Part shown: positions 17,300-26,591 of the stretch, in pieces
How the letters are laid out: the number at the start of each line of letters is the position of its first letter
How positions within the stretch are numbered: position 1 is the first letter of the stretch
From: Pedobacter alluvionis
GTDB taxonomy: Bacteria; Bacteroidota; Bacteroidia; Sphingobacteriales; Sphingobacteriaceae
Assembly: GCF_003664035.1 (NCBI RefSeq)
Contig: NZ_RCCK01000012.1
Span: 372,001-436,000 of the forward strand
DNA length: 64,000 nt
Direction: 5' to 3'
Translations under genes and position numbers: made by a program
The notes under the pieces: generated by a model
Databases searched by the model: none
What the model was told of the DNA's origin: nothing
What the model saw: the letters and a program-made list of their open reading frames with translations, nothing else

Positions 17300-20200
17300 T
17301 TAAAATTTAACATTCAGGTTGATACCATAGCTGCGTGTGCTTGGATTAGATAAACTTTCCAACCCCTGTCCGTTGCCGGTATTAAAGGCTACTTCCGGAT
17401 CAATATCTACTGTATTGCGGTGAATAATCCAAAGGTTACGGCCAACAAGTGATACAGAAACGCCTTGCAAACTTAGCGGACGAATCCATTTGGCCGGCAA
17501 ATTGTAGCTAAGCTTAACTTCACGAAGCTTAACGTAAGAAGCATCGAAAATATTTGCTTCGTCTATATTTCTGAAGGTTTTGTAATACTGTTGAGCAGGC
17601 AATATCTTCTCATTGCGTTTACCATCGGCAGTTACGCCATCAAAAACAATTCCGTCATCATAAACCGTTACACCTGTCGGAGCTGTTCCGTTTACCCTTA
17701 CGGTGCCATTTTCCTTTTTATTATCTGGATAATAGTAAGAAATACCGCCGTATTCTGCTGCTCTTCCCGGAAGCGTGGAGGCTAAAACTCCGGTATAAGT
17801 GCCTGTTGCATAAGTACCATTGTAAATAGAACCACCAATACTCGCATCAACCAATACGCCTAAACTTATACCTTTATACGTAAAGGTATTGTACACCCCG
17901 CCAATCCAATCTGGTGTATATTTTCCCAATACCTGTTTGGTCGGGTTTGTAGCTGGTGCGCCTGTAGCATTTACAATAATATTTCCATTACCATCTCTTA
18001 AAAAGGCTGTTCCGAAAAGCGATCCATAAGGTTGTCCAACGGTAGCAATCACTTGCGCTGAGTTGGTAGCTACAATGTAATTCGTTAATAATTTCTCTGC
18101 ATCGAGTTCAATTACCCTACTCCTGTTTGCTGCAAAATTGAAATCAATATCCCATGTAAACTGCTTTTTAATTGGTGTAATACCCAATTGTGCTTCTATA
18201 CCCTTGTTGTTTATTTTTCCGGCATTAAGCAGTTTTGAGCTAAATCCGGTGCTTTGACTTACATCGGCTGCCAAAATCTGATTGTAACTATTGGTATTGT
18301 ATGCACTTAAATCGAAACGTAACCTTTTGTTAAAGAAAACAGCCTCAACGCCAAGTTCTGTTGAAGTGGTAGTTTCTGGTTTAAGGTTAGGATTAAGGTC
18401 GATATTACTTGTGGTAAGTTGAGGGTTTGCGTTAAACGGCGCACTAAATGCATAAGTATTGATCAAACGGTAAGGATCCGCATCTTTACCAACTTTAGAC
18501 CAGCCCCCACGTATTTTCAAATAATTAAGAGTTTCACTTTTAATGTCAAATGCTTCGGTTGCTACAAAACTTCCGTTAAATGACGGGTAAAAATAAGACC
18601 TGTTCTGTGCTGGTAAAGTAGACGACCAATCGTTACGTGCCGTGATGTTGGCGAAAAGGTAATTTCTGAAACCGATCTGACCTGATGCATAAATACTATA
18701 TGATTTTAAACGCGATAAATTATTGGATGAAATCAGGGGATCACGAGAATTTTTAAGGGTATAAAGTCCGGCGATGGCTAGTTTAGGTGCACTTTGATCA
18801 TTCTGCTCAATATATTGCCTGCGGATGTTACCACCACCCAATAATTCTAAGCTAAAATCATCATTTAACTGCTTGTTAAAGTTTAAGGTTGCATCGGTAT
18901 TATTCTCGCTTACGGTAAAGGCACTTTCTGTGTAAGATCCAAAAGGTGTTCCGTTCGTACCATAAGCGATTCTAACTTTACGCCTGTCGTTGTAATAATC
19001 TGTACCCGATCTGAAATTGAAATCAAGGCCATCAATAATTTTATAATTAAGGGCTAAACTACCGATAATGCGACTGCGGTTCTGCGAAACTGTATTTTCG
19101 TAAGCTACCCAATATGGGTTGCTGTAATAGCTGTTATTCCAGTTAAACGTTTTTCCATTTTCATCCAAATAGTTTTTTAACTGGTTAATATCAACCTGAC
19201 GGCCAAACCACGTAAACTGTAACATGGTACTTGTAGAACGTGAACCTCCAGTGCCAGGCAAATTATCTGAATTAAGTTTGCTATAATTCGCATTAGCCGT
19301 TAAGGTCAGTTTTGGTGTTATCTTCAGTGACGTATTTAATACAAATGAGTTTTTGCCCTGTCCGGAATTCGGCACAATGCCTACTTGTTTAAGGTTATTG
19401 TAGGAGATGCGGTAATCGTACTTTTCGCCCGCATCTGCGACCGATACCCCATTATTTAATGAATATCCCGTTTGAAAGAAATCGCGTACGTTATCCGGAT
19501 GGGCTATAAATGGAACCGCCACTCCTTTTGAAAAAAACTGCGGGATTAACCTTCCATCCAGTTTTGGTCCCCAGCTCTCATCTACCCCATCATTAATACC
19601 TTTACCAGCACCATCCACATAGCTGAACTTCCCTTCTGATCCCTGACCAAAAGCATTTTGATAAACCGGCAAGGTGAGCAATGTTTCTAAAACGGCATTG
19701 GAGTTAATATCAATGCCCAATCCTTTTTTCGATTTACCTGTTTTGGTTTTAATCAAGATCACCCCTGCGGCAGCCCTGGAGCCATATAATGCCGCTGCAT
19801 TTGGTCCTTTTAGCACACTAATTGATTCTATATCTTCCGGATTGATATCTGAAATGGCATTCGCATAATCTCTTGCACCTGCAGAATTTAACTGAGAGTT
19901 ATCTACCGGAATCCCATCAACCACAAATAATGGCTGGTTATTTCCGGCTATAGATGTTTCTCCTCTGATGACTACGCGAGAGGAACCCATGCTCCCCTGA
20001 CTGTTCGTTACCCTAACTCCGGCTATTTTTCCAGCCAGTGCATTTACCAGGTTAGATTCTTTAGCTTCGGCCAGATCTTGTCCTTTTAATTCCTGAACAG
20101 CATAACCGAGCGATTTTTTCTGCCTCGAAATTCCCAATGCGGTAACCACTACCTCATCCAGCGCATTATCGCTTGATTGAAGAATGACTGAAATCGGCCC

Positions 20201-20467
20201 GGCATTTTTATTGATTTGTATTTCCTGGGTTTTAAAACCGATATAAGAAAATACTAAAGTACCTTGATCAGGCGCACTGATAGAAAAAACACCTTTCCCA
20301 TCAGAAATGGTAGTTTGCCTGGTTTCTTTGATAAATATAGAAACGCCGGGCAGTGTCTCGCCATCTGCCGACTTTACCGTTCCGGTAACGGTGACATTTT
20401 GAGCAAATACCTGCTGCGTAATAAAGAGCAGTAAGATGAATGCCATTGATTTTAAAAATTTGATCAT
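17300..20467 (-). CDS. SusC/RagA TonB-linked outer-membrane receptor
   Basis: 1055-residue TonB-dependent transporter. A signal peptide (about 1-22, ending VFAQ) is followed by a carboxypeptidase-regulatory-like domain (about 27-108, GVSIFIKETRQTTISDGKG). Then come a plug domain (about 118-240, with PLFVVDGIPVDNS and EDIESISVLKGPNAAALYGSRAAAGVILIKTK) and a beta-barrel ending in NVKF. There is no STN domain, so it is not expected to signal to an anti-sigma factor. Its 5' leader of about 430 bases holds a SAM-I riboswitch and a terminator, so expression should rise when S-adenosylmethionine is low. With the SusD gene downstream this suggests import of a sulfur-containing nutrient (inference). 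Confidence 0.94.
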   Translation of the reverse strand: MIKFLKSMAFILLLFITQQVFAQNVTVTGTVKSADGETLPGVSIFIKETRQTTISDGKGVFSISAPDQGTLVFSYIGFKTQEIQINKNAGPISVILQSSDNALDEVVVTALGISRQKKSLGYAVQELKGQDLAEAKESNLVNALAGKIAGVRVTNSQGSMGSSRVVIRGETSIAGNNQPLFVVDGIPVDNSQLNSAGARDYANAISDINPEDIESISVLKGPNAAALYGSRAAAGVILIKTKTGKSKKGLGIDINSNAVLETLLTLPVYQNAFGQGSEGKFSYVDGAGKGINDGVDESWGPKLDGRLIPQFFSKGVAVPFIAHPDNVRDFFQTGYSLNNGVSVADAGEKYDYRISYNNLKQVGIVPNSGQGKNSFVLNTSLKITPKLTLTANANYSKLNSDNLPGTGGSRSTSTMLQFTWFGRQVDINQLKNYLDENGKTFNWNNSYYSNPYWVAYENTVSQNRSRIIGSLALNYKIIDGLDFNFRSGTDYYNDRRKVRIAYGTNGTPFGSYTESAFTVSENNTDATLNFNKQLNDDFSLELLGGGNIRRQYIEQNDQSAPKLAIAGLYTLKNSRDPLISSNNLSRLKSYSIYASGQIGFRNYLFANITARNDWSSTLPAQNRSYFYPSFNGSFVATEAFDIKSETLNYLKIRGGWSKVGKDADPYRLINTYAFSAPFNANPQLTTSNIDLNPNLKPETTTSTELGVEAVFFNKRLRFDLSAYNTNSYNQILAADVSQSTGFSSKLLNAGKINNKGIEAQLGITPIKKQFTWDIDFNFAANRSRVIELDAEKLLTNYIVATNSAQVIATVGQPYGSLFGTAFLRDGNGNIIVNATGAPATNPTKQVLGKYTPDWIGGVYNTFTYKGISLGVLVDASIGGSIYNGTYATGTYTGVLASTLPGRAAEYGGISYYYPDNKKENGTVRVNGTAPTGVTVYDDGIVFDGVTADGKRNEKILPAQQYYKTFRNIDEANIFDASYVKLREVKLSYNLPAKWIRPLSLQGVSVSLVGRNLWIIHRNTVDIDPEVAFNTGNGQGLESLSNPSTRSYGINLNVKF

Positions 20468-20719
20468 GTGTGTGTTAAAAATTAGTTAAAAGATAAATTT
20501 TGGGCAAAACGAATCCCTAACGGTTAATAACCGTGTTTTATTAAAATAAAATGGGATGGTTAGATCAAAAGTGCCTGTTAAAACGGAGCAATTTTAACAG
20601 GACTAGCGCATTTGGGAGTCTACACAAGGATTTACATAAGGCGATTTTAGCTTGTCTGTTTTTCTCATTTGAATGATTTTATTTAATGCATAATTTAATT
20701 TCAAGAAGGCATTCAGGGC

Positions 20720-20751
20720 AAAAAAAAAGCACCTCTTAAATCAGAAGTGCT
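20720..20751 (-). terminator. Attenuator terminator of the SAM riboswitch
   Basis: On the minus strand AGCACTTCT (20751-20743) pairs with AGAGGTGCT (20736-20728) with one G-U wobble and a 6-base loop, followed by eight U. It lies 35 bases after the riboswitch aptamer and about 250 bases before the SusC start codon, the place expected for the expression platform. Confidence 0.85.
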
Positions 20752-20786
20752 CCATATATTTTATATAAGGATAGCGCAAACAACTG

Positions 20787-20891
20787 ACTTAACTACCCCA
20801 GATTCATCTGGGATGGAATTAGCACCATTTCTAAAAATTAGATGGTTGCTAAGGTTTCACAGGGCCATTCCCTCCGCCTTTCTTGATAAGT
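20787..20891 (-). promoter_or_regulatory. SAM-I (S-box) riboswitch
   Basis: The minus strand from 20891 reads ACTTATCAAGAAAGGCGGAGGG, the S-box 5' signature, then AATGGCCCTGTGAAACC, TTAGCAACC and GGTGCTAATTCC, all in family order. The P4 hairpin CCCAG/CTGGG follows. P1 can close between ACTTATC (20891-20885) and GTTAAGT (20793-20787) with one T-T mismatch. A terminator hairpin follows. The gene downstream is the SusC receptor at 20467. When SAM is abundant the terminator should form and switch susCD off. Confidence 0.9.
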
Positions 20892-20909
20892 ATTTTAAAA
20901 TAACTTCGG

Positions 20910-20917
20910 CAAAGGTA
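20910..20917 (-). promoter_or_regulatory. -7 promoter box for the riboswitch leader
   Basis: The minus strand reads TACCTTTG, matching the Bacteroidota -7 consensus TAnnTTTG, about 20 bases before the riboswitch begins. The -33 TTG is not obvious. Confidence 0.5.
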
Positions 20918-20989
20918 TAATTAATTCCATTTATCCTATAGTTTTTATAGATTTTTATTGAAATATTTTTTCTTTGACAATTACATCCA

Positions 20990-20997
20990 TATCTTTG
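20990..20997 (+). promoter_or_regulatory. -7 promoter box for the thioredoxin-fold gene
   Basis: TATCTTTG fits TAnnTTTG and lies 31 bases before the ATG at 21029. The nearest upstream TTTG is too close for a standard -33, so only half of the promoter is convincing. Confidence 0.5.
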
Positions 20998-21028
20998 TCT
21001 AGTAATTTAGTCGACAAACACAGTCCCA

Positions 21029-22297
21029 ATGAAACTTAAATCCCTTTTAACAGCCGTAATGGCCATATCAATAACCTTCACCTACGCTCAGGAACAAACG
21101 GCCCTGGTAAAGAAACAGGCAGCAAAACTTCAGGAGAAAAACCAAAAAACATTTGTTGCCCCCGGTAACTGGCGTGGAATAGCTAAAGTAAAGGAAGGAT
21201 TAGAAATCCCTTTCAACTTCGAGATCAGCAAAAAAAACGGTCAGCAAAAATTATATTTCCGCAATGCTGAAGAGCGTTTCGAAGGTGGCCCTGTAAAACA
21301 AACTGCCGACTCGCTTTTTGTCAAACTGGATCAGTTTGATAACGAACTTGCGTTTGCGATAGTTGGTGATCAATTAACGGGTACGTTAAGAAAACAGGAT
21401 AAAGCTGGTAAACCTTTAGTCATTATTGCCGAGCACAAAAATTACCGTTTTAAAACTGACAAACCTGCCGCAGCAGACTATTCTGGTAGTTACGATGTGG
21501 TTTTTACATCGCCAAATGGTAAAGAAGAAAAAACAGTAGGTTTATTTAAGCAGACAGGAAACAGACTTACAGGCACTTTTCTCCGTGTAACCGGCGATTC
21601 GCGTTATCTGGAAGGTGTTGTAGAAGGAAATGAATTTCAGCTTTCTAGTTTTATCGGCTCCTCTCCTGCTTATTACAAAGGAACTTTCCAGGCAGATGGT
21701 GCTATTAAGGGTGAAGTTTTAGGAGCGAGAGGTAGTCAGCCTTTTACCGGAACCAAAAATAAAGATGCTGCCCTACCAGATCCTTATAAACTTACCTATC
21801 TGAAAAAAGGATACAAAACACTTGATTTTAGCTTTCCTGATCTAAATGGAAAAAAGATTTCGCTAAAAGATGAAAAGTATAAAAACAAAGTGGTGATTTT
21901 AACCATCACTGGTAGCTGGTGCCCTAATTGTGTTGACGAAGCTACTTTTATGGCGCCTTGGTATAAAGAAAACAAAAACCGCGGTGTAGAAATTATTGCT
22001 TTGCATTACGAACGTTCAACCGAGCCTGAATATGCAAAGAAAGTAATGACCCGTTTCAGAGAACGTTTTGGTATCGAATACGACCAGGTATTGGCAGGTA
22101 CAGCGGACAAACAGGTGGTATCTGAATCGTTACCCGCGCTTGATTCATTTTTATCTTTCCCAACTACCATTATCATCGATAAACAGGGAAATGTAGCCCA
22201 GATCCATACAGGTTTTAATGGCCCGGCAACCGGTAAATTTTATGATGAATTTGTGAAAGAATTTAATGCGGAGATTGATACGCTGTTGAAGAAATAG
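21029..22297 (+). CDS. Exported TlpA-like thioredoxin-fold protein
   Basis: 422 residues with a signal peptide (about 1-20, ending FTYAQ). The N-terminal half (about 40-240) is a beta-rich domain of the lipocalin-like kind found in Bacteroidota redox proteins. The C-terminal part (about 265-420) is a redoxin/TlpA domain with the active-site motif WCPNC in TGSWCPNCVDEATFMAPWY and a cis-Pro-type region LSFPTTIIIDKQGNV. Predicted periplasmic thiol-disulfide oxidoreductase, perhaps in cytochrome c maturation or oxidative stress. It is divergent from the SAM-regulated susCD operon, with both promoters in the 560-base gap. The partner proteins are unknown. Confidence 0.88.
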   Translation: MKLKSLLTAVMAISITFTYAQEQTALVKKQAAKLQEKNQKTFVAPGNWRGIAKVKEGLEIPFNFEISKKNGQQKLYFRNAEERFEGGPVKQTADSLFVKLDQFDNELAFAIVGDQLTGTLRKQDKAGKPLVIIAEHKNYRFKTDKPAAADYSGSYDVVFTSPNGKEEKTVGLFKQTGNRLTGTFLRVTGDSRYLEGVVEGNEFQLSSFIGSSPAYYKGTFQADGAIKGEVLGARGSQPFTGTKNKDAALPDPYKLTYLKKGYKTLDFSFPDLNGKKISLKDEKYKNKVVILTITGSWCPNCVDEATFMAPWYKENKNRGVEIIALHYERSTEPEYAKKVMTRFRERFGIEYDQVLAGTADKQVVSESLPALDSFLSFPTTIIIDKQGNVAQIHTGFNGPATGKFYDEFVKEFNAEIDTLLKK

Positions 22298-22507
22298 TTA
22301 GTCTTACAGCAATGACGATCCCCCGCATTGTATTGCAAAGTGAACTCAATGATGACAGTTCATTTCAGGAACTTTTGGCATAATATTAATTTCTCCCGAT
22401 TAACTTATTTAGATTTCAGAGCAACTGGCTATTGTATGAATCAACGAATATTTAAAAGCTTAAAACCCTTTTGCGCTAAAACGTGTTATCCATATACAAC
22501 AAAAACA

Positions 22508-23095
22508 ATGGATATGAAAAAGTTAATGTATGTAATGGCCATTTCTGCCCTGGCCTTTCTGGCTTGTAATGGTGGAAATAAAGATGCCAAAGAAAATGCC
22601 GATAGTTTAAACAGGACAAAAGACACCACCTCGAACGTTGCAGCCACTGGCGGAATTGCAGTTGAAGAAGCTGATGCCAAATTCACTACTCAGGCAGCTG
22701 TTGGTGGTATAGCAGAAGTAGAATTGGGAAAACTGGCCCTCGAAAAAAGCAGTAATCCACAGGTTAAAGAATTTGCAACCATGATGGTTAAAGACCATGG
22801 TATGGCTAATACCGAATTAACTGCCATAGCAAAACAAAAAAACATTACACTGCCAAGTACAGTTGATGATGAGCACAAGAAAAAAATGGACGACCTAAGC
22901 AAAAAAACAGGTGCAGATTTTGATAAAGCTTATGTAAGCGCAATGGTCGACGGACATAAATCTACCTTAAAATTAATGGAAGATGAATCAAAAGATGGAA
23001 AAGACGCAGATCTTAAATCTTTTGCAACTAAAACTGCACCAATTGTTCAAAGCCATTTAGTAATGATCAATAAAATAAACGACAGTATGAAATAA
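22508..23095 (+). CDS. DUF4142 lipoprotein
   Basis: About 195 residues. The start is placed at the ATG at 22508 (or 22514) because it leads directly into a lipoprotein signal, LMYVMAISALAFLAC, with the cysteine followed by NGGNKDAK. The open frame further upstream is not family-like. The mature part is the four-helix DUF4142 domain with a ferritin-like look: KFTTQAAVGGIAEVELGKLA, FATMMVKDHGMAN and a late IVQSHLVMINKI. A second paralogue lies at 50523. Function unknown; related proteins are envelope proteins of the stationary phase. A strong terminator follows. Confidence 0.88.
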   Translation: MDMKKLMYVMAISALAFLACNGGNKDAKENADSLNRTKDTTSNVAATGGIAVEEADAKFTTQAAVGGIAEVELGKLALEKSSNPQVKEFATMMVKDHGMANTELTAIAKQKNITLPSTVDDEHKKKMDDLSKKTGADFDKAYVSAMVDGHKSTLKLMEDESKDGKDADLKSFATKTAPIVQSHLVMINKINDSMK

Positions 23096-23105
23096 ACTGC
23101 TGGAA

Positions 23106-23149
23106 GTATTAAAACGCTTACTATAGCTGGCGTTTTAATACGTTTTTTT
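23106..23149 (+). terminator. Rho-independent terminator
   Basis: GTATTAAAACGC (23106-23117) pairs perfectly with GCGTTTTAATAC (23130-23141), followed by G and seven T. It ends the DUF4142 transcript. Confidence 0.9.
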
Positions 23150-23215
23150 ATTAGTGAGATTTCCTTTCCATCTGTCTATATCGCAATCTCAAATGCTTTT
23201 TTACTTAGTATTATC

Positions 23216-23893
23216 TTAAACTTCCGGCGGGGTATGCCAATCGATAAAGTTTTTTCTCTTTAACATTTCCAGGTACGGGTAATTTCCGTTTAGTTGTTTA
23301 CGCTGTTTTAGTTCATATAAAAAATGCCCGCCTAAGTCGACAATAATTTTAGCGGTAGCTAAATACCATACACTATGCGGTTGTTTCCAGCAAAAAGAAT
23401 ATAGGTTTGAGGTGAATTTAACTCCCTGCAATTCCGGATGGTAAAAATTAAGTATTTTTGGATTGGGTATTCCCTGCATTACTTCTGTTTTTCTAACCAT
23501 TGAAAGGTGATCGGAATGGCAGAACTCATAATCCTTTAGTTTGGGATCATCAACATCAGGCAGATGTTTCAATATTTTAAAACCTTTAAATTTTTTACCA
23601 TTTAATACCCATATTAAATTTGGGTAAAAAGCCTCTCTGCTGTTCAGTTCGGCAAGTGTTATTGGAGAGTTCTGAAACTCGATGGTATAACCCGACGGTG
23701 TAAAAATATCTGCCCGGTGAGTATCTGAATTTGCAGCATCATAAAAGGCAACCTCTCTAAACGAAGGCGGAAAAGACAACTTCCAATCCCGGTGCCACAC
23801 CGTTTCTTTTCGGTAATGCTCCTTTTTAAATGAAGAAACAACCGGAGCGATTTCAACATGATGTAGATCTTTTCTTATTTCACTATTATCCAT
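23216..23893 (-). CDS. CoiA-like nuclease-domain protein
   Basis: About 225 residues. The central core matches the CoiA-type restriction-endonuclease fold: VWHRDWKLSFP, then THRADIFTPSGYTIEFQNSPI, then LIWVLNG. The D...ExQ pattern (Asp of HRADI, Glu-Phe-Gln of IEFQ) is the expected metal-binding active site. The N-terminal zinc-finger-like region of full CoiA proteins is missing; the first ATG is at 23893, and a TTG-led five-codon extension to 23908 adds nothing recognisable. CoiA proteins process or protect incoming DNA during transformation. Whether this one acts in uptake, repair or defence is open. No com genes are adjacent. Confidence 0.7.
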   Translation of the reverse strand: MDNSEIRKDLHHVEIAPVVSSFKKEHYRKETVWHRDWKLSFPPSFREVAFYDAANSDTHRADIFTPSGYTIEFQNSPITLAELNSREAFYPNLIWVLNGKKFKGFKILKHLPDVDDPKLKDYEFCHSDHLSMVRKTEVMQGIPNPKILNFYHPELQGVKFTSNLYSFCWKQPHSVWYLATAKIIVDLGGHFLYELKQRKQLNGNYPYLEMLKRKNFIDWHTPPEV

Positions 23894-24071
23894 TCTCTGG
23901 CCACACAATTACAAAACAATTATTTTAGGGAAGCACAAATTTAAACTAAAATTTTTAGTGCAAAAATAAACTATAGCGCTAATCAGAATAATATTTAAAT
24001 CATTATGATTGAGCACTAGGCAGATACCAACTGACAAATAAATTTAATTCGATCTGCTCAAAATAGAATGA

Positions 24072-24079
24072 TAACTTTG
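24072..24079 (+). promoter_or_regulatory. -7 promoter box close to the start codon
   Basis: TAACTTTG matches TAnnTTTG and ends four bases before the ATG of the DUF6965 gene. If used, transcription would start at or just after the ATG, so either the mRNA is almost leaderless or another promoter is used. Confidence 0.35.
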
Positions 24080-24083
24080 TAAG

Positions 24084-24302
24084 ATGACGATTCAAGAAAT
24101 ACAGCAGCTAGAAGATTTTTTTACCCAAGCCGGCAAGCAACAGGTTCCAATTTATCTGAATCAGGCTACCGTAATCACCGATTATGCCCATTTTCTGGAA
24201 AGTCATTTTATGCCTTTAAAGCTTAATCCTGATGCAAAAGTGAACCTGCCACTCATCCATAGGCTAAAAATGTTAAAGTTATTAATTGAATCAAATTCGT
24301 AA
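24084..24302 (+). CDS. DUF6965-like small protein
   Basis: 72 residues, cytoplasmic. MTIQEIQQLEDFF, VITDYAHFLESHF and the C-terminal HRLKMLKLLIE follow the pattern I associate with the small DUF6965 family widespread in Sphingobacteriaceae. Function unknown. Single gene ahead of pta, about 200 bases away. Confidence 0.65.
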   Translation: MTIQEIQQLEDFFTQAGKQQVPIYLNQATVITDYAHFLESHFMPLKLNPDAKVNLPLIHRLKMLKLLIESNS

Positions 24303-24502
24303 AAAACGGTTTAAAAATGGCTTAATCCAACGTTAAAAACCATATTGATCCAGTTTTTTTCTTGCCATTAAACCTTATTTTGAGCCCCATTTAATAACGG
24401 GTTTGTGTAACCTTTTAAAACTTAACCTACTTTAGTTTTTAAAATAAATATTTCCAACTATATTGGGCGTAATTGGTTATTCCTATACATTGCTCCTTAT
24501 TT

Positions 24503-26590
24503 ATGACTAAAAATATATTCATTGCTTCGGCCGAACCCTATACCGGAAAATCAGTAATTGCTTTCGGGATGATCAATATGTTACTGGCAAAAACCCAAAA
24601 GGTAGGTTATTTTAAACCGATTATTGCACAAGACGATCCGAATAAAAAAGATGAACATGTAGAAGCGATGTTAGATTATTTTTCGCTTCCTGTTAAATAT
24701 GAAGATGCTTTTGCCTTTACCCGGCAAGAAATGCTCCATCAATCAGAAGATAGCGGAGCAATTATCAATACCATCATCAGTAAATATAAAAAACTAGAAG
24801 ATAACTACGATTTCACCGTAATTGAGGGCAGCGACTTTTTAGGTGAAGGAATGGCCTTTGAATTCGAATCGAACGCCTTAATGGCCAAAAACTTAGGTGC
24901 ACCTGTTTTAATAGTGGTATCAGGGAAAAACAAAACGGCAAGTCAGCTTTTTAAATCAGCCATCAATATCTACCGGAACTTCCTGTTGCGTGATGTACAG
25001 GTATTAGGTGTAGTGGCCAATATGGTGAATCCAGAGGAAGCGGAGCGTATTAAACAAGCTTTAATCAATCAGTTGCCGACGGAACTGCTTATCGCCGTTA
25101 TTCCAACTGAAAATGGTCTGCAAAGTCCAACTATGAACGAAATTACTTTAGCCTTAGGTGGCGAAGTGCTTTTTGGTTCTGAATTATTGGATAATCAGGT
25201 TGATAATTTTGTAACAGGAGCCATGATGTTACCTAATTTTTTAAGGCACATTAAAGATAACCTGCTTATTGTTACCCCGGGCGATCGTGGCGATATTATT
25301 ATTGGCGCGCTTCAGGCCAACTTATCAGCCAATTATCCAAAAATTGCTGGGATTGTTTTAACCGCAGGCAGCTTACCTGATGAGCCGATTATTAAATTGA
25401 TTGAAGGTTTACAAACCATAATCCCAATTATAGCGGTACAAAAAGGAACTTTTGAAACCACTACAACCATTGGTGGCATTCATTCTAAAATTACGATTGA
25501 GAACAAGAAAAAAATTGCGTTAGCGATAGAACTTTTCGAAAAGTATGTGGATATAAAAGCACTGGACGATAAAATCATCACGTTCAGCTACCAGGGTATT
25601 ACGCCACACATGTTCCAGTACCAATTGGTTAAATGGGCCAAACGTGATAAAAAACATATCGTTTTGCCGGAAGGAAACGATGAACGCATTTTAAAAGCGG
25701 TTGAAAAACTCATCACCCAGGAAATTGTAGACATTACGCTCTTAGGCGATCCGGTTGAAATTACCAATAGTATTAAGCGACTTGGATTAAATTTAGATAC
25801 GAACGTTTTAAAAATCCACAACCCAGGACATTCTGCACATTACAATGATTATGTAAATACCTTGCATGAATTGCGCAAAGCCAAAAATGTAAACCTCGAA
25901 ATGGCCAGAGATATGATGACTGATGTTTCTTATTTCGGTACGATGATGGTTTATAAAGGTGATGCTGATGGAATGGTTTCAGGGGCTGTACATACCACAC
26001 AACATACCATCAGACCAGCTTTACAGTTTGTTAAAACCAAACCTGGCGTATCAGTGGTTTCCTCTATTTTCTTTATGTGCTTGCCAGAGCGTGTGGCCAT
26101 ATTTGGCGATTGCGCGGTTAACCCCAATCCTACTGCCCAGCAATTAGCCGAAATAGCAATTTCATCGGCAGAGAGTAGCGCAAAATTTGGTATTGAACCC
26201 CGTATTGCCATGCTTTCTTATTCTTCAGGCACATCTGGTGAGGGTGAAGATGTAGAACGCGTAAGAGAAGCTACCGCAATAGTGAAAGCAAAACATCCGG
26301 AATTAAAAATTGAAGGACCGATACAATACGATGCGGCTGTAGATCCACTTGTGGGTAAACAAAAACTACCGGGATCTGAAGTAGCTGGGAGAGCAAGTGT
26401 GCTCATCTTTCCCGATTTAAACACCGGTAACAACACCTATAAAGCGGTACAGCGCGAAACCGGGGCGTTGGCCATTGGCCCGATGTTACAAGGTTTAAAC
26501 AAACCAATAAACGATTTGAGCCGTGGCTGCACGGTAGATGATATTTTTAACACCGTTGTAATTACAGCGATTCAATGCCAGGATATTTAA
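24503..26590 (+). CDS. pta: Phosphate acetyltransferase
   Basis: Interconverts acetyl-CoA and acetyl phosphate. The 695 residues show the long three-part form: an N-terminal P-loop-like domain (IFIASAEPYTGKSVIAFGM, about 1-200), a central DRTGG domain (about 215-330, with GDRGDIIIGAL) and a C-terminal catalytic domain (about 370-690, with VLPEGNDERIL, DGMVSGAVHTT and SYSSGTSGEG). I chose the ATG at 24503, which starts right at the P-loop strand; ten codons upstream are open but unlikely. The acetate kinase gene begins one base after the stop, so the two are one operon that makes ATP from acetyl-CoA in overflow metabolism or activates acetate. Confidence 0.95.
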   Translation: MTKNIFIASAEPYTGKSVIAFGMINMLLAKTQKVGYFKPIIAQDDPNKKDEHVEAMLDYFSLPVKYEDAFAFTRQEMLHQSEDSGAIINTIISKYKKLEDNYDFTVIEGSDFLGEGMAFEFESNALMAKNLGAPVLIVVSGKNKTASQLFKSAINIYRNFLLRDVQVLGVVANMVNPEEAERIKQALINQLPTELLIAVIPTENGLQSPTMNEITLALGGEVLFGSELLDNQVDNFVTGAMMLPNFLRHIKDNLLIVTPGDRGDIIIGALQANLSANYPKIAGIVLTAGSLPDEPIIKLIEGLQTIIPIIAVQKGTFETTTTIGGIHSKITIENKKKIALAIELFEKYVDIKALDDKIITFSYQGITPHMFQYQLVKWAKRDKKHIVLPEGNDERILKAVEKLITQEIVDITLLGDPVEITNSIKRLGLNLDTNVLKIHNPGHSAHYNDYVNTLHELRKAKNVNLEMARDMMTDVSYFGTMMVYKGDADGMVSGAVHTTQHTIRPALQFVKTKPGVSVVSSIFFMCLPERVAIFGDCAVNPNPTAQQLAEIAISSAESSAKFGIEPRIAMLSYSSGTSGEGEDVERVREATAIVKAKHPELKIEGPIQYDAAVDPLVGKQKLPGSEVAGRASVLIFPDLNTGNNTYKAVQRETGALAIGPMLQGLNKPINDLSRGCTVDDIFNTVVITAIQCQDI

Positions 26591-26591
26591 T

